Notes under the pieces: generated by a model
Told to the model about the DNA's origin: nothing
Database searches by the model: none
Seen by the model: only the letters and a program-made list of their open reading frames with translations
Origin: Clostridia bacterium
GTDB lineage: Bacteria; Bacillota; Clostridia; Peptostreptococcales; Acidaminobacteraceae
Assembly: GCA_016938815.1 (NCBI GenBank)
Contig: JAFGTX010000066.1
Location: 1 to 64,000, forward strand
DNA: 64,000 nt
Direction: 5' to 3'
Program-made: the position numbers and the translations under genes
Part shown: piece after piece, positions 52,742 to 62,315 of the stretch
Layout of the letters: every line of letters starts with the position of its first letter
How positions within the stretch are numbered: the first letter of the stretch is position 1

Positions 52742-53607
52742 TACATCTCCACCTCCCTTTTCTTGCTATAGTACATTTGTGTCAAAGTGATGACCGATAC
52801 GGTAATCAAAAATATAACCGCCTTGGCCTGAGCTACGCCCATATTGTTAAATACAAATGCCGTATTGTAGATGTTCATCGCCAGCATTTCCGTCGTATGT
52901 GCCGGATCACCGCCCGTTAACGATAAGTTCTGGTCGTATAATTTAAATGAATTGGAAAGGGTCAGGAAAAGACCTACCGTAAATGCTGGTGCCACCAGTG
53001 GCATCGTGATATGACGCAATCTTTGAAGCGCGTTGGCCCCATCAATTCTGGACGCTTCGATCAGAGATTCCGGAATGTTTTGTAGTGCCGCCACGTAAAT
53101 GACCATCATATAGCCCGACATCTGCCACGACATGAGTATCGCGAGACCCCAAAAACCCGTGGATGTCGTCGATAACCAACCTTGAAAAAATTCCCATCCC
53201 ATTTCTTTGCCAATATAACCAAAAGCCTTAATGAAAATGAACTGCCATACAAAGCCCAGTATCAATCCGCCGATTAAATTCGGCATAAAGAATACACTTC
53301 TTAGAAGTCCACTGAACTTCTCGACCTTGGTGACAAAAAGAGCAAGCCCAAAGCCAATCGCATTGATGAGTACGACGGAAACCGCTGCAAATTTTGCCGT
53401 GAAAGTGAAAGCGTTTAAAAAGTCTTCATCACCGCGGAACACCTCCAGATAATTTGAAAAGCCAACCCAGTTTGCATTGTTGTTGATGCCGTTCCAATCA
53501 GTGAAGGAAAAATATATTCCTAGAATCATTGGAATAACAACGACTAAAAGAAATGCAAAGAGGATCGGTCCCACAAATATACCAAACCACATTTTAGAAT
53601 GCTTCAT
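52741..53607 (-). CDS. Maltodextrin ABC transporter permease, MalF-like
   Basis: A 288-aa permease with six helices and the EAA loop LIEASRIDGANALQRLRHI near 185. It lacks the extra N-terminal helices and large loop of E. coli MalF, as is common in Firmicutes. AGGAGG precedes the ATG. A GC-rich hairpin lies in the 74-bp gap between it and the binding-protein gene. Confidence 0.92.
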   Translation of the reverse strand: MKHSKMWFGIFVGPILFAFLLVVVIPMILGIYFSFTDWNGINNNANWVGFSNYLEVFRGDEDFLNAFTFTAKFAAVSVVLINAIGFGLALFVTKVEKFSGLLRSVFFMPNLIGGLILGFVWQFIFIKAFGYIGKEMGWEFFQGWLSTTSTGFWGLAILMSWQMSGYMMVIYVAALQNIPESLIEASRIDGANALQRLRHITMPLVAPAFTVGLFLTLSNSFKLYDQNLSLTGGDPAHTTEMLAMNIYNTAFVFNNMGVAQAKAVIFLITVSVITLTQMYYSKKREVEM

Positions 53608-53632
53608 ATGGTTTTCCTCCTAAATATTGATA

Positions 53633-53654
53633 TAGGGGGGATTCCTCCCCCCTA
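53633..53654 (-). promoter_or_regulatory. GC-rich hairpin between binding protein and permease genes
   Basis: TAGGGGGGA (53633-53641) and TCCCCCCTA (53646-53654), perfect 9-bp stem with TTCC loop and no U tract on the minus strand. It is the only sizeable gap in the operon. Such 3' hairpins protect the upstream binding-protein mRNA and give it higher yield than the permeases, as in malE-malF of E. coli. Confidence 0.75.
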
Positions 53655-53681
53655 GAAATAAACTTACTATCTAATGATGTC

Positions 53682-55061
53682 TTATTGTCTCAGTTCTGCC
53701 CATTTTTCAACAGAAGTATCTACAAGCTCTTCCCAAGTGATATCGCCGGCAAGGTATTTCTGAATTTCTGTTCCTAACACTTCCATACCCCATCCCGTTG
53801 GATAGCCCATGAATACCCATGGCATCGTTTTGCCTTCATTGGCATATTTCATGATGTCTCTTCCAAGCGGATCTTTTGGCTCAAGTCCGTCATAGCCTTT
53901 TAAAGGTGGAATGAAGAAGAATTTATTCACGATATAGTCTTTACCTTCATCCGATGTGTACAACCAGTTAATAAAATCTTTTGATGCCGCTTTGTCTGCG
54001 TCGCTTGAATTAGAGTTGATTGCCCAGTGCATTGGTACGCCAACTGGGATAGAATCTTCTTTAACACCTTTCACTGGGAAAGGTAGGAAACCTAAATTAG
54101 CCGCAACGTTTTCGTCGATGGCGTTTACGCCACCATATACCCAGTTACCTTGTTGGATGATTGCCACTCTTTCAATTGCAAGGCCTTCATCTACTTGTGT
54201 CGCATAATCCACAGCATTTAAATTACCTTTTTTAGCTGCAGATGGGGAATAGTCCGCTTGTAAGTCGATAATCGCTTTATACGCTTCGTTGTACTTGAAT
54301 TCAAAGGACTTCGCTGCAAATGCATCTAATGAACTTGTCAATTCTTGTGAAATCGCTGCGTTTGAAGCATGAAGTCCAGTTACCCAAGTTTCTTTTGCAG
54401 GGTAATCGAATACCGCTTCAAGCAGTGGGTATTTGTCTTTCAATTCACCAGCTTTGATTTTTTGGTCAAGGGTCTTAACCGCTCCCTCTAAAGTAGCAAA
54501 ATCATTAATGGCTGCTGGGTCAATCCCCGCATCTGCGAAGATATTTTTGTTGTATACAAAACCGTAACCTTCGATGTTGAAAGGCAACGCGTAAACTTTA
54601 CCGTCTACAGTGGCGCCTGAAAGAATGCCTTCTAGCGCTAAGTCAACCCAAGGTTGATCTGATAGGTCTTCTAACTTGCCCATCCAGTCTTCGATGTCCT
54701 GAGGTCCACCCACATTATAAATATCAGGCTCGCTACCCGATTGGAACTTCGCCTTAAGTGCCGCACCATAATCGTCACCGCCGCCTACAGTTTGAATATT
54801 AACTTTTACGTTTGGATGTGAAGCCATATAAGCATCTGCTGCATTTTCCAATTCTTCAGCAATCTCTACTTTAAACTGAAAAATGTCCACTTCTGCCGCT
54901 TCAAGTTCCGGTGTTGCTTGCGCAGGCGCTTCAGTCGCTGTCTCTGTAGCTGGTTCTGTAGCTGGTGCTGCCTCTTCCTTCGGTGAACAGCCCGTCAAAC
55001 CAACTGTCGCTAACATCGCCATTAACAATGTTGCAGATACAAACTTTTTAAAATTGAACAT
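53682..55061 (-). CDS. Sugar ABC transporter solute-binding lipoprotein, MalE-like
   Basis: A 459-aa extracellular binding protein of the maltodextrin family. The lipoprotein signal ends in LTGC (Cys about 25), followed by a linker rich in Ala, Glu, Pro and Thr and then the two-lobed fold (FQSGSEPDIYNVGGPQD near 110). Aromatic residues (YPTGWGMEV and WVYGG) suit sugar stacking. AGGGAGG precedes the ATG. The substrate is inferred from the operon enzymes as an alpha-glucoside. It is the most abundant product expected from this operon. Confidence 0.9.
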   Translation of the reverse strand: MFNFKKFVSATLLMAMLATVGLTGCSPKEEAAPATEPATETATEAPAQATPELEAAEVDIFQFKVEIAEELENAADAYMASHPNVKVNIQTVGGGDDYGAALKAKFQSGSEPDIYNVGGPQDIEDWMGKLEDLSDQPWVDLALEGILSGATVDGKVYALPFNIEGYGFVYNKNIFADAGIDPAAINDFATLEGAVKTLDQKIKAGELKDKYPLLEAVFDYPAKETWVTGLHASNAAISQELTSSLDAFAAKSFEFKYNEAYKAIIDLQADYSPSAAKKGNLNAVDYATQVDEGLAIERVAIIQQGNWVYGGVNAIDENVAANLGFLPFPVKGVKEDSIPVGVPMHWAINSNSSDADKAASKDFINWLYTSDEGKDYIVNKFFFIPPLKGYDGLEPKDPLGRDIMKYANEGKTMPWVFMGYPTGWGMEVLGTEIQKYLAGDITWEELVDTSVEKWAELRQ

Positions 55062-55073
55062 AATAATCCTCCC

Positions 55074-56174
55074 TTATAAACTTATATTCTCTTCTGTGCT
55101 ATAATCAAATATGTGACACTTGTCCATATCCATCTGGAAAATCTGCTCACGACCTACGCGTAAATCTTTGGAGTCCAATGAGTCAATTCTCGACGTGAAT
55201 CGGTTACCCAGTACATCAAAGTGAATGTAACTTTCATTGCCCATGTGTTCAAGCACTTGGATTGTACCTTTGACTGTGTCATTTGATTCTTCGGCTCCAA
55301 GGTTTATATATTCTGGCCGACAGCCAAACCAAACCTTCTTGCCTACATAATCCATAATTTTCTTCGCCTTGTCCTCTGGTAAAGCGAGTTCAATCCCCCC
55401 TATCTTTATATGAAGACTCTCTTTATTATCAATGACTTCACCCTCTAATAAATTCATAGACGGTGACCCAATAAAACCTGCTACAAATTTGTTCTGTGGT
55501 GCATGATACAAATTCAACGGTGTATCTACTTGCATAATCTTACCCAAATTCATGACACAAATTCGGTCACCCATCGTCATGGCTTCCACTTGATCATGGG
55601 TAACATAAATCATTGTCGTGCCAATCTTCTGGTGCAATTGTGATAATTGTACACGCATATTAACTCTGAGTTTCGCATCCAGATTAGAGAGTGGTTCGTC
55701 AAATAAGAAAACTTCTGGATTCCTAACAATCGCCCTGCCAACAGCAACACGCTGTCTTTGACCGCCTGACAATTGCTTTGGTTTTCTGTCCAGCACTGAC
55801 TCCAACTCTAAAATAGTCGCAGCCTCTTCTACCCGTTTCTTAATTTCAGACTTATCCATTTTCTTCATTTTCAAAGAAAAGGCCATATTATCGAAAACAC
55901 TCATGTGAGGGTATAGCGCGTAATTCTGAAAAACCATCGCAATGCCTCTGTCTTTAGGCTGAACGTCGTTCACGACGCGATCACCGATGACAATACTGCC
56001 TCTTGAAATTTCTTCAAGTCCTGCAATCATCCGCAGTGTCGTCGATTTTGCGCATCCAGATGGTCCGACAAACACCATGAATTCCCCGTCTTTAATCTCA
56101 AGATCAATCCCATGTACGGCTTGAAATCCGTTGGGATAGACTTTCTCAAGACCTTTAATGCTTACTTTGGACAT
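55074..56174 (-). CDS. Sugar ABC transporter ATPase (MsmK/UgpC-like)
   Basis: A 366-aa ATPase that powers the permease pair. Walker A here reads GPSGCAKST, with Ala in place of the Gly before the Lys; signature LSGGQRQR, Walker [13 protein letters not shown] and switch H in VTHDQVE. The C-terminal OB-fold regulatory domain covers about 235-366. The Walker variant is seen in some carbohydrate ATPases, as far as I recall. Starts inside the end of lacI by 13 bp, with AGGAGG upstream. Confidence 0.92.
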   Translation of the reverse strand: MSKVSIKGLEKVYPNGFQAVHGIDLEIKDGEFMVFVGPSGCAKSTTLRMIAGLEEISRGSIVIGDRVVNDVQPKDRGIAMVFQNYALYPHMSVFDNMAFSLKMKKMDKSEIKKRVEEAATILELESVLDRKPKQLSGGQRQRVAVGRAIVRNPEVFLFDEPLSNLDAKLRVNMRVQLSQLHQKIGTTMIYVTHDQVEAMTMGDRICVMNLGKIMQVDTPLNLYHAPQNKFVAGFIGSPSMNLLEGEVIDNKESLHIKIGGIELALPEDKAKKIMDYVGKKVWFGCRPEYINLGAEESNDTVKGTIQVLEHMGNESYIHFDVLGNRFTSRIDSLDSKDLRVGREQIFQMDMDKCHIFDYSTEENISL

Positions 56175-57205
56175 GCTTCGCCTCCTACCCTTCTCAATGA
56201 TTCTCTGTGTAAAAATTTTGTATCAAACAGAATCTGTCTATGGACGCCATCGTTATTGAGAACATCAAACAAGATTTCGACACTCATAATCCCCATTTCT
56301 TCCACCGGCTGCATGACGGTTGAAATAGACGGCATAAAATACTCGGCAAACTCAATACCGTCAAAGCCGACAATCGACAATTCTTCCGGCACCTTGATGC
56401 CCCTTTCCATCGCCGCTCTAGCCGCACCAACCGCCATTAAATCCGTACTGACGAAAACCGCTGTCATATCCAGTTGCTTGTCTAGCAGTCTCTGCATGGC
56501 CTTATAACCTGTTTCGAAGGTATAATCCCCCGCTTCCACCAACTCTGGATCATAGGGAATGTCACAGCTGTCCAGCGCGCGTTTATAACCCGTCATCCTA
56601 TATTGGCACACGCTGAAATCATCCTCACGCAAACGAATCATACCAATGCGCCTATGACCGCAGCAAATAATCTCTTTGACCGCCAATTCGGCAGCAATGG
56701 CATCATCTATATTGACGGACGAAAAGACATTTTCATCCCCTGAATACCTTACCATGGTTGAACAAAGAACCATCGGCGTCTCTAGCGCCGCAATCTGCTT
56801 TGTATCGATATCTTCAAAATCACCACCAAGACAAATCAGTCCTGTCAGCTTCTTCTCTTTTATCAGTTCAATCGCCACTTCACTATCGTTGGTGGCATCT
56901 TTGGAGTTATAATGCAAAATCATGGAATAATCATGACGCGCAATCTCTTCTTCAATGGCACGCACTACCTTAGAAAAAAAAGGATTGTAAATACCCTTCA
57001 CCAATACGCCAATATTTTTCGAGACAGAACGCTTTAGGTTTCTAGCGCTATTGTTAGGGATGTAATTGTATTCTTTGATGACCTGTAGCACTTTTTCTCG
57101 CGTTTCTTTTTTCACATCCGTATGATCGTTGAGAACACGTGAAACTGTGCTGATGCCAACGCCTGAAAGTCTTGCAATGTCTTTTATATTTACATTCTGT
57201 TTCAT
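56162..57205 (-). CDS. LacI-family repressor of the maltodextrin operon
   Basis: A 347-aa repressor: N-terminal HTH ([23 protein letters not shown]) with hinge SARNLKRS, and a periplasmic-binding-like effector domain. First gene of the operon and so probably autoregulated through the operators at 57226-57299. ATG 57205 has GGAG; the 17 earlier track codons lie within the operators. The effector is likely a maltodextrin. Because it is cotranscribed with the sugar genes, induction also raises repressor, a damping loop. Confidence 0.93.
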   Translation of the reverse strand: MKQNVNIKDIARLSGVGISTVSRVLNDHTDVKKETREKVLQVIKEYNYIPNNSARNLKRSVSKNIGVLVKGIYNPFFSKVVRAIEEEIARHDYSMILHYNSKDATNDSEVAIELIKEKKLTGLICLGGDFEDIDTKQIAALETPMVLCSTMVRYSGDENVFSSVNIDDAIAAELAVKEIICCGHRRIGMIRLREDDFSVCQYRMTGYKRALDSCDIPYDPELVEAGDYTFETGYKAMQRLLDKQLDMTAVFVSTDLMAVGAARAAMERGIKVPEELSIVGFDGIEFAEYFMPSISTVMQPVEEMGIMSVEILFDVLNNDGVHRQILFDTKFLHRESLRRVGGEACPK

Positions 57206-57225
57206 TGTTTCTCCGCCTTCCTCTG

Positions 57226-57254
57226 TTTCCGGTAACGTTACCGGAAACGTTTTC
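57226..57254. promoter_or_regulatory. LacI-type operators O1 and O2
   Basis: O1 TTTCCGGTAACGTTACCGGAAA (57226-57247) is a perfect 22-bp palindrome with the central CG of LacI-family sites. O2, GGAAACGTTTTC (57243-57254), overlaps it; read on the minus strand TGAAAACGTTTCC also resembles a CcpA cre site at 12 of 14 positions. They lie between the -10 and the lacI start. Confidence 0.85.
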
Positions 57255-57260
57255 ATAAGT

Positions 57261-57290
57261 ATTATATCACTAATATTTCGAAAATTGCAA
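57261..57290 (-). promoter_or_regulatory. Promoter of the maltodextrin operon
   Basis: Minus strand TTGCAA (57290-57285), 18-bp spacer, TATAAT (57266-57261). The -35 lies within a third operator-like sequence, so bound repressor would block RNA polymerase at both ends. Confidence 0.8.
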
Positions 57291-57299
57291 ACGTTTTTT
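57286..57299. promoter_or_regulatory. LacI-type half-operator O3
   Basis: TGCAAACGTTTTTT shares the AAACGTTT core with O2 and overlaps the -35. The outer part is not symmetrical, so it is weaker. Confidence 0.55.
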
Positions 57300-57325
57300 C
57301 CCTTTAAGAATTCTCGGAAAATAGA

Positions 57326-57378
57326 AAAACGCCCTTAACATTTGGCGTAGTCATGACTCACCAAGTTAAAAGCGTTTT
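57326..57378 (-). terminator. Terminator of the second RND operon
   Basis: AAAACGC (57326-57332) with GCGTTTT (57372-57378), then inner TTAAC/GTTAA and TTGG/CCAA, followed on the minus strand by TTTTTC. Imperfect but long. Confidence 0.7.
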
Positions 57379-57384
57379 ATTTTT

Positions 57385-60300
57385 TTAACAACTCTGTCTT
57401 CTTTTTTCAATATAGCTTTCAAATAAACTGTACATCACCGGGATAACAACCAATGTTAAAAAGGTTGAGATTGCTAATCCTGACATAAGGGATACTGCCA
57501 TCGGAGCAAAGAGATCACTGCCTGAAAGTGCCAATGGCAGTAGACCTAAAATGGTCGTCATCGAACTTAAGATGATGGCGTTGAAGCGTTTGTTCACAGC
57601 ATCAATACAGGCCTCATCGATGGTATCTCCCTGTTTTCTCGCATCATTGATGTATTCGATGAGCAAAATGCCGTTTTTCACGACCAAGCCGATCAGAGCA
57701 ATAATACCCAGTACGGCAGTAAAGGATAGCGGTTGTCTAAAGAGCAGCAAGCCCAAGATGGAACCGATAAGCGACAGTGGGATGGTCATCAGAATAATCA
57801 AAGCCTGCATAAAAGAATTGAACTGTACAATCAAAATGACAAATATGAGGAAAATTGCGCCGCCAGCCAAGGTGCCTGCTGCACCGAAATATTTTTTCAC
57901 TTGTTCTCGCTCGCCGTCAAAAGTCACTTTTACACCAGTCGTATCAATCGTTGGCAGTATACTTTCTTCGATGTAGTTTTCTATATCGACAGGACTCATG
58001 CCCGGTTTTTCAATCCCATAGATGTGTACGGCCTCTTCACGCTCGTAGTTATTGATCACATCCTGCTTTTTACTGTACCCTATGCTGGCAAACTGTCTAA
58101 GCGGAATCTTCATGTCCGTCAAGGATGATTTGATAGACATATTCAACAAATCATCTTCCGACTGAGCATTTGATTTCAAGTTCACCGCATACTCCTTGCC
58201 TTCTTTCCGAAATACCGTTGCATCCTTGCCGTAGAGGGCGATATTGATTTGACTTTGAACATCGTAAGTAGTAATGCCCATGCTGGAAGCGATGGCATCG
58301 TCCACATCCAGATTCATCTGATACGTGAGGGGGTTCTTATCGCTATAGACATTGGCAAGTTCCTCTATGCCGTTCATGCGATCTTCTAAAGCATTCACCA
58401 CTTCACTAATGCGTTCAAACTGTTTTCCAGAAACCCTTACGATGACTTTGGCATCCTGTGGTTCTGCATTTTCCAGCAACTTCACTTTGGCAGAACCCTT
58501 GGCAATAGAACTGTCCAATTTTTTCTGCAAGAAATCCTTTAATTCCGTTTTGGTCTTAAAACGCTGATGCTCCGTTTCCAAATCGAAGTGACATACCAGT
58601 TGCGCATAGGATTTAGATGGCGTAGCCACCGGCATAGTCACGTAGAATTTAGGCATACCCGTACCAATCGCCACCGTGTGGCTGGTCAGCTCCGGCACCT
58701 CATTCATGACAGCCACGACTTCGTCTGCTAAAGCCTCCGTAAACTCGATGTCTCCAGCTTGCTCCGCATCGATATCAATATACAAAATATCCTTGTCCGC
58801 GTATGGGAAGAACTGTGAGGACAATAAAGGCACAACAAAAATGATGATGGCAAACAAAACACCAAAGGTTCCAAGGGTCAGTAAGCGTTTTTTCTTCAAT
58901 CCGCGATGCAGCATCTCTGAAAAGAAAGCCCTGAGTTTTGAACTTTTGACTTTCGAATCCTTGGATTTTTTAAAGAAGGTCACTGCCATTGCCGGCGTAA
59001 TGAACATGGCCACGATATAAGCCGCCAGCATGGAAATAATCAGCACCAACGGAATGGCCTTGATAAATTGTCCTGCGGCTCCTGGCAAACCTAATAAGGG
59101 CGAAAAAGCCGCAATGGTCGTCAGTGTCGCTGTGAAAATTGGAATTGCAGAGCTGCTGGTACCACCTACGGCAGCCTCTTCAAGCGATTCACCACCATCG
59201 TAACGCACCTGAACCGTATCACTGATGACGATGGCGTTATCCACCAGAATCCCCAGCGCAATAATCAATGCCGTCAAGGAAATCTGATGTATTTTAATGC
59301 CCATGAAATACATGACTCCGAAAGTCATGAGAATCGACAGTGGGATCGCTGCGGAAACGACGATAGCATTTCTGAATCCCAGACCGAAAAAGACGACGAT
59401 GATGACAAGAATGATCCCCGCAAGCAGGTTTCTCATAAATTCATTGGTGGAACTGGATACCGCATCCGGCTGATAAACAATCTCTTCTACAATCAAATCC
59501 TCCGGAAGTGATGATTTGACCGCATCAATCCGTTCGCGTACTTCCTTACCGATCAAGACCACATTTTTACTGTCTTGAAAATAGCCTGTCAAAAGTACCG
59601 CGTTATTGCCATTCTGTTTGAATTTTTCCGTACCGTCTTCCAGGCCCATGTAAATGTCTGCGACATCAGACAACTTGGTCACGACCCCCGTCTCTTTGGA
59701 AATACCGATAACGAGGTTTTCGATATCCGATACGGATTCGAAAATACCCGGTGTATTGAGCTTGATTTTGCCATCCGCTGTATCCAAATAACCGGATGGA
59801 ATTTCAATATTCTGCATGAGCAAATACCGATCCAAATCAGCAAGGGACATGCCCAACTGGTTCAGTTTTGCCATATCTATACTTACTTTGACTTCCTTTT
59901 TCAACTCGCCAACCACATTGAACTTAGAAACGCCGTCTACATCCATGAGGGCGTCTTTAAACTGTTCGCCAAAGGATGCCAGCTGCTCATAGGAATAATT
60001 CTCTCCCGATAAGCTGATGACAATTCCTGCCGCCTCCGTCAAATCCGTTCTGATGTCACTTTGAAGCACGCCGCTTGGCAATTGTGACGTCACATCCGTC
60101 ATGGCGTTTCTGATATCCTGCATGGCCTTTTCACTGTCTGCTGTCGTTTCAAAATAAACGATGACTACGGATACGCTGTCTTGAGAAATGCTTTTAACAT
60201 AGTCAAAGCTATCCAACTCCGACATTTCATCTTCTATTTTCTTGGAAACCAGTTCGTTAACATCCTTAGGCGAGGCACCTGGATAGAGTGTGACGATCAT

Positions 60301-60438
60301 TGCAATCGGTGCAGAAACGTCTGGATTTTCCTGTCTTGGCAAAAGATAATAACCATAAATGCCAATAAAAGCGACGACGACAGCCAAAAACAAGGTGACC
60401 CGTCGCTCTTCTATCAATTTTCTAATGATTTTTTCCAT
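57385..60438 (-). CDS. RND efflux pump permease, second system
   Basis: A 1017-aa RND permease. Signatures IALGILVDNAIVISDT (TM4) and GLVVKNGILLIEY (TM10; a Lys-Asn takes the place of the usual Asn-Asp) are present. GAGGTG precedes the ATG, 12 bp after the fusion-protein stop. Local TetR control implies induction by a small molecule. The pump is not a close copy of the one at 31965: spacing and sequence differ throughout. Confidence 0.92.
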   Translation of the reverse strand: MEKIIRKLIEERRVTLFLAVVVAFIGIYGYYLLPRQENPDVSAPIAMIVTLYPGASPKDVNELVSKKIEDEMSELDSFDYVKSISQDSVSVVIVYFETTADSEKAMQDIRNAMTDVTSQLPSGVLQSDIRTDLTEAAGIVISLSGENYSYEQLASFGEQFKDALMDVDGVSKFNVVGELKKEVKVSIDMAKLNQLGMSLADLDRYLLMQNIEIPSGYLDTADGKIKLNTPGIFESVSDIENLVIGISKETGVVTKLSDVADIYMGLEDGTEKFKQNGNNAVLLTGYFQDSKNVVLIGKEVRERIDAVKSSLPEDLIVEEIVYQPDAVSSSTNEFMRNLLAGIILVIIVVFFGLGFRNAIVVSAAIPLSILMTFGVMYFMGIKIHQISLTALIIALGILVDNAIVISDTVQVRYDGGESLEEAAVGGTSSSAIPIFTATLTTIAAFSPLLGLPGAAGQFIKAIPLVLIISMLAAYIVAMFITPAMAVTFFKKSKDSKVKSSKLRAFFSEMLHRGLKKKRLLTLGTFGVLFAIIIFVVPLLSSQFFPYADKDILYIDIDAEQAGDIEFTEALADEVVAVMNEVPELTSHTVAIGTGMPKFYVTMPVATPSKSYAQLVCHFDLETEHQRFKTKTELKDFLQKKLDSSIAKGSAKVKLLENAEPQDAKVIVRVSGKQFERISEVVNALEDRMNGIEELANVYSDKNPLTYQMNLDVDDAIASSMGITTYDVQSQINIALYGKDATVFRKEGKEYAVNLKSNAQSEDDLLNMSIKSSLTDMKIPLRQFASIGYSKKQDVINNYEREEAVHIYGIEKPGMSPVDIENYIEESILPTIDTTGVKVTFDGEREQVKKYFGAAGTLAGGAIFLIFVILIVQFNSFMQALIILMTIPLSLIGSILGLLLFRQPLSFTAVLGIIALIGLVVKNGILLIEYINDARKQGDTIDEACIDAVNKRFNAIILSSMTTILGLLPLALSGSDLFAPMAVSLMSGLAISTFLTLVVIPVMYSLFESYIEKRRQSC

Positions 60439-60450
60439 CGCTGTCCACCT

Positions 60451-61536
60451 CTATTCTTCGCTGATATTGACCGCCATGCCGTCCAGCAAATTGCCCATGC
60501 CATTGACGACAACCAATTCTCCAACTTCTAAACCTTCAACCATCATCTTGCCATTGTTGATTTGCTCTATGGTTACAATCCGTTTAAAGGCACGACCATC
60601 CTTCACCACATACACATAGTCTTCACCATCAGACAGTATAGCGTTTACCGGTACCCAAATGCCTCTGATGTCGCCGACATCAAACGTCACCTTGGTAATG
60701 GCACCCAGTTTATAATTCGACTGAGTTAAGGTCACTTCACCGTTGTAGGTTCTTGTATCGCTATCCGGTGCGTCGGCCACCTGTGTGATGCGCCCTGTCG
60801 CCACATGACCATAAAAATCAATGGTTGCAGGTATGCCCACGGTCAACTTGTCCACATCTTTCTGGGCAATGCCGACATTGACAATCTGATCCACGCTGCG
60901 AATCACGACCACAGGGTAATAGGCAGCCACCTGCTCATTTTCCTCGTAGAGAACTTCAACGACAAGGCCATCCGTATCGGCTACAATCGTCGCATGCTCT
61001 TTTAAAAACAACTTATAAGCCGCATCCGATTTCAAGCCCTCAACTTTCTGAAGCGCCTGTTTATAAGTTTCTTCAGACACCTTGGTTTTCAGCGTCAACT
61101 GATTGTAGACATCCTGCGAGATGGCACTGCCTTCTAGTAGCGCCTTCATTTTTTTTAAATTATCCTTATCGTAATTGTAGGCTTCACGGGCCTGTACTAC
61201 CTGGTATTCCGCTGCTTTCAGAGAAGCATTGGCCGCATCTAAAGCAAAGCTCAGCTCCTGCTCATCCAATTTTGCCAAAGGGTCTCCGGCCGAGATTTCT
61301 TGTCCCTTCTCCACATAGACCTTCTCAATTTTACCCGGTGTCTTAAAGCTATATTTCACCATATCCTTTGAATCGACGATGCCGATATACTCGACCCTCT
61401 CCTTGCCCATTTCCACTACTACCTCTTGCACCTTAACAGATCGGCTGTTATTTTGCGTGGTTTCCATCGCAGAAGCACATCCGGTCAACATCAACAAGCA
61501 AGCAACTATCATCATTGCTGTCACTCTATTTTTCAT
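60451..61536 (-). CDS. RND membrane fusion lipoprotein, second system
   Basis: A 361-aa adaptor with a lipoprotein signal (LLMLTGC, Cys about 19), so anchored by lipid and not by a helix as in the first system. Lipoyl half-motifs TPGKIEKVYVEKGQEISAG and ADTDGLVVEVLYEENEQV flank a coiled coil (about 95-165). GGAGGATATGT precedes the ATG. Expected partner of the pump encoded 12 bp downstream. Confidence 0.9.
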   Translation of the reverse strand: MKNRVTAMMIVACLLMLTGCASAMETTQNNSRSVKVQEVVVEMGKERVEYIGIVDSKDMVKYSFKTPGKIEKVYVEKGQEISAGDPLAKLDEQELSFALDAANASLKAAEYQVVQAREAYNYDKDNLKKMKALLEGSAISQDVYNQLTLKTKVSEETYKQALQKVEGLKSDAAYKLFLKEHATIVADTDGLVVEVLYEENEQVAAYYPVVVIRSVDQIVNVGIAQKDVDKLTVGIPATIDFYGHVATGRITQVADAPDSDTRTYNGEVTLTQSNYKLGAITKVTFDVGDIRGIWVPVNAILSDGEDYVYVVKDGRAFKRIVTIEQINNGKMMVEGLEVGELVVVNGMGNLLDGMAVNISEE

Positions 61537-61568
61537 ACATATCCTCCTTCGTGTCTATCACTTAACTG

Positions 61569-62150
61569 CTATCTCAATGCGCTCAAGCATAATGTCACAA
61601 TCCGATTGCTCATGTCTGCCTTAATCTCCGTGGGACCTACCATAAATCCGTAATACATGCAGGAAATCGGCAAATTCAACATAATCAGCAGTAACTCCTG
61701 AACAATGAGGTCCTCTCTGAAAAAGCCCTCTGTCTTTCCCATAACCAATACCTTTTCTGCTATTTCAAAGACACCATGGGGGTCTTCCAAAATGAATTCC
61801 TTCAAGAACCGTTCATCATGGGCTAGGGATATCAAAAAACGCGCTCTGACCGGATCTTCGTCGGCCAGCCTCATAAAAGACCGGATAAAGGTCGCCAGTT
61901 TATCCTTGATGGTACCTTCCTGTTTGCCAATCACAATCAGCTTCTTGAGAATTTCACCATAGATATCGGTAATCAATTGATCCACAAGTGCATCCTTGCT
62001 TTCAAAATGCGTATACAGATAGCCGGCAGAAACGCCAGCATGCTTAGCCACTTCGCTTATGGTCGCGCCTTGACTCCCGTTTTCCGCAATCAACTTCATC
62101 GTCGAATATTTTACTGCATCCAATTTCTCGTAATTAATTTGTCTTGCCAT
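61569..62150 (-). CDS. TetR-family repressor of the second RND pump
   Basis: A 193-aa repressor with HTH TISEVAKHAGVSAGYLYTHFESKDALV near residue 30-55 and a helical ligand domain. First gene of the pump operon, 32 bp before the fusion protein. GAGGTG lies five bases before ATG 62150. Likely autoregulated through a palindrome just upstream. Confidence 0.92.
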   Translation of the reverse strand: MARQINYEKLDAVKYSTMKLIAENGSQGATISEVAKHAGVSAGYLYTHFESKDALVDQLITDIYGEILKKLIVIGKQEGTIKDKLATFIRSFMRLADEDPVRARFLISLAHDERFLKEFILEDPHGVFEIAEKVLVMGKTEGFFREDLIVQELLLIMLNLPISCMYYGFMVGPTEIKADMSNRIVTLCLSALR

Positions 62151-62169
62151 AAAAACACCTCTATTAATT

Positions 62170-62183
62170 AATGAATATTCATT
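62170..62183. promoter_or_regulatory. TetR operator candidate
   Basis: AATGAATATTCATT is a perfect 14-bp palindrome 20 bp upstream of the tetR start, of the TGAATGNNCATTCA-like form used by TetR proteins. It lies between tetR and the divergent kinase gene. Confidence 0.65.
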
Positions 62184-62315
62184 CATTTTCTAAATCGCTT
62201 TATTAGCGTACACCTGTTTATTAGATTTCGTCAACGTTTATCTCTAATATTTTCTATCTTTTTTTCGTTATTTATTAGAGAACGGGGTATACAAGAAGTA
62301 TCGGAAGGTGACTCT

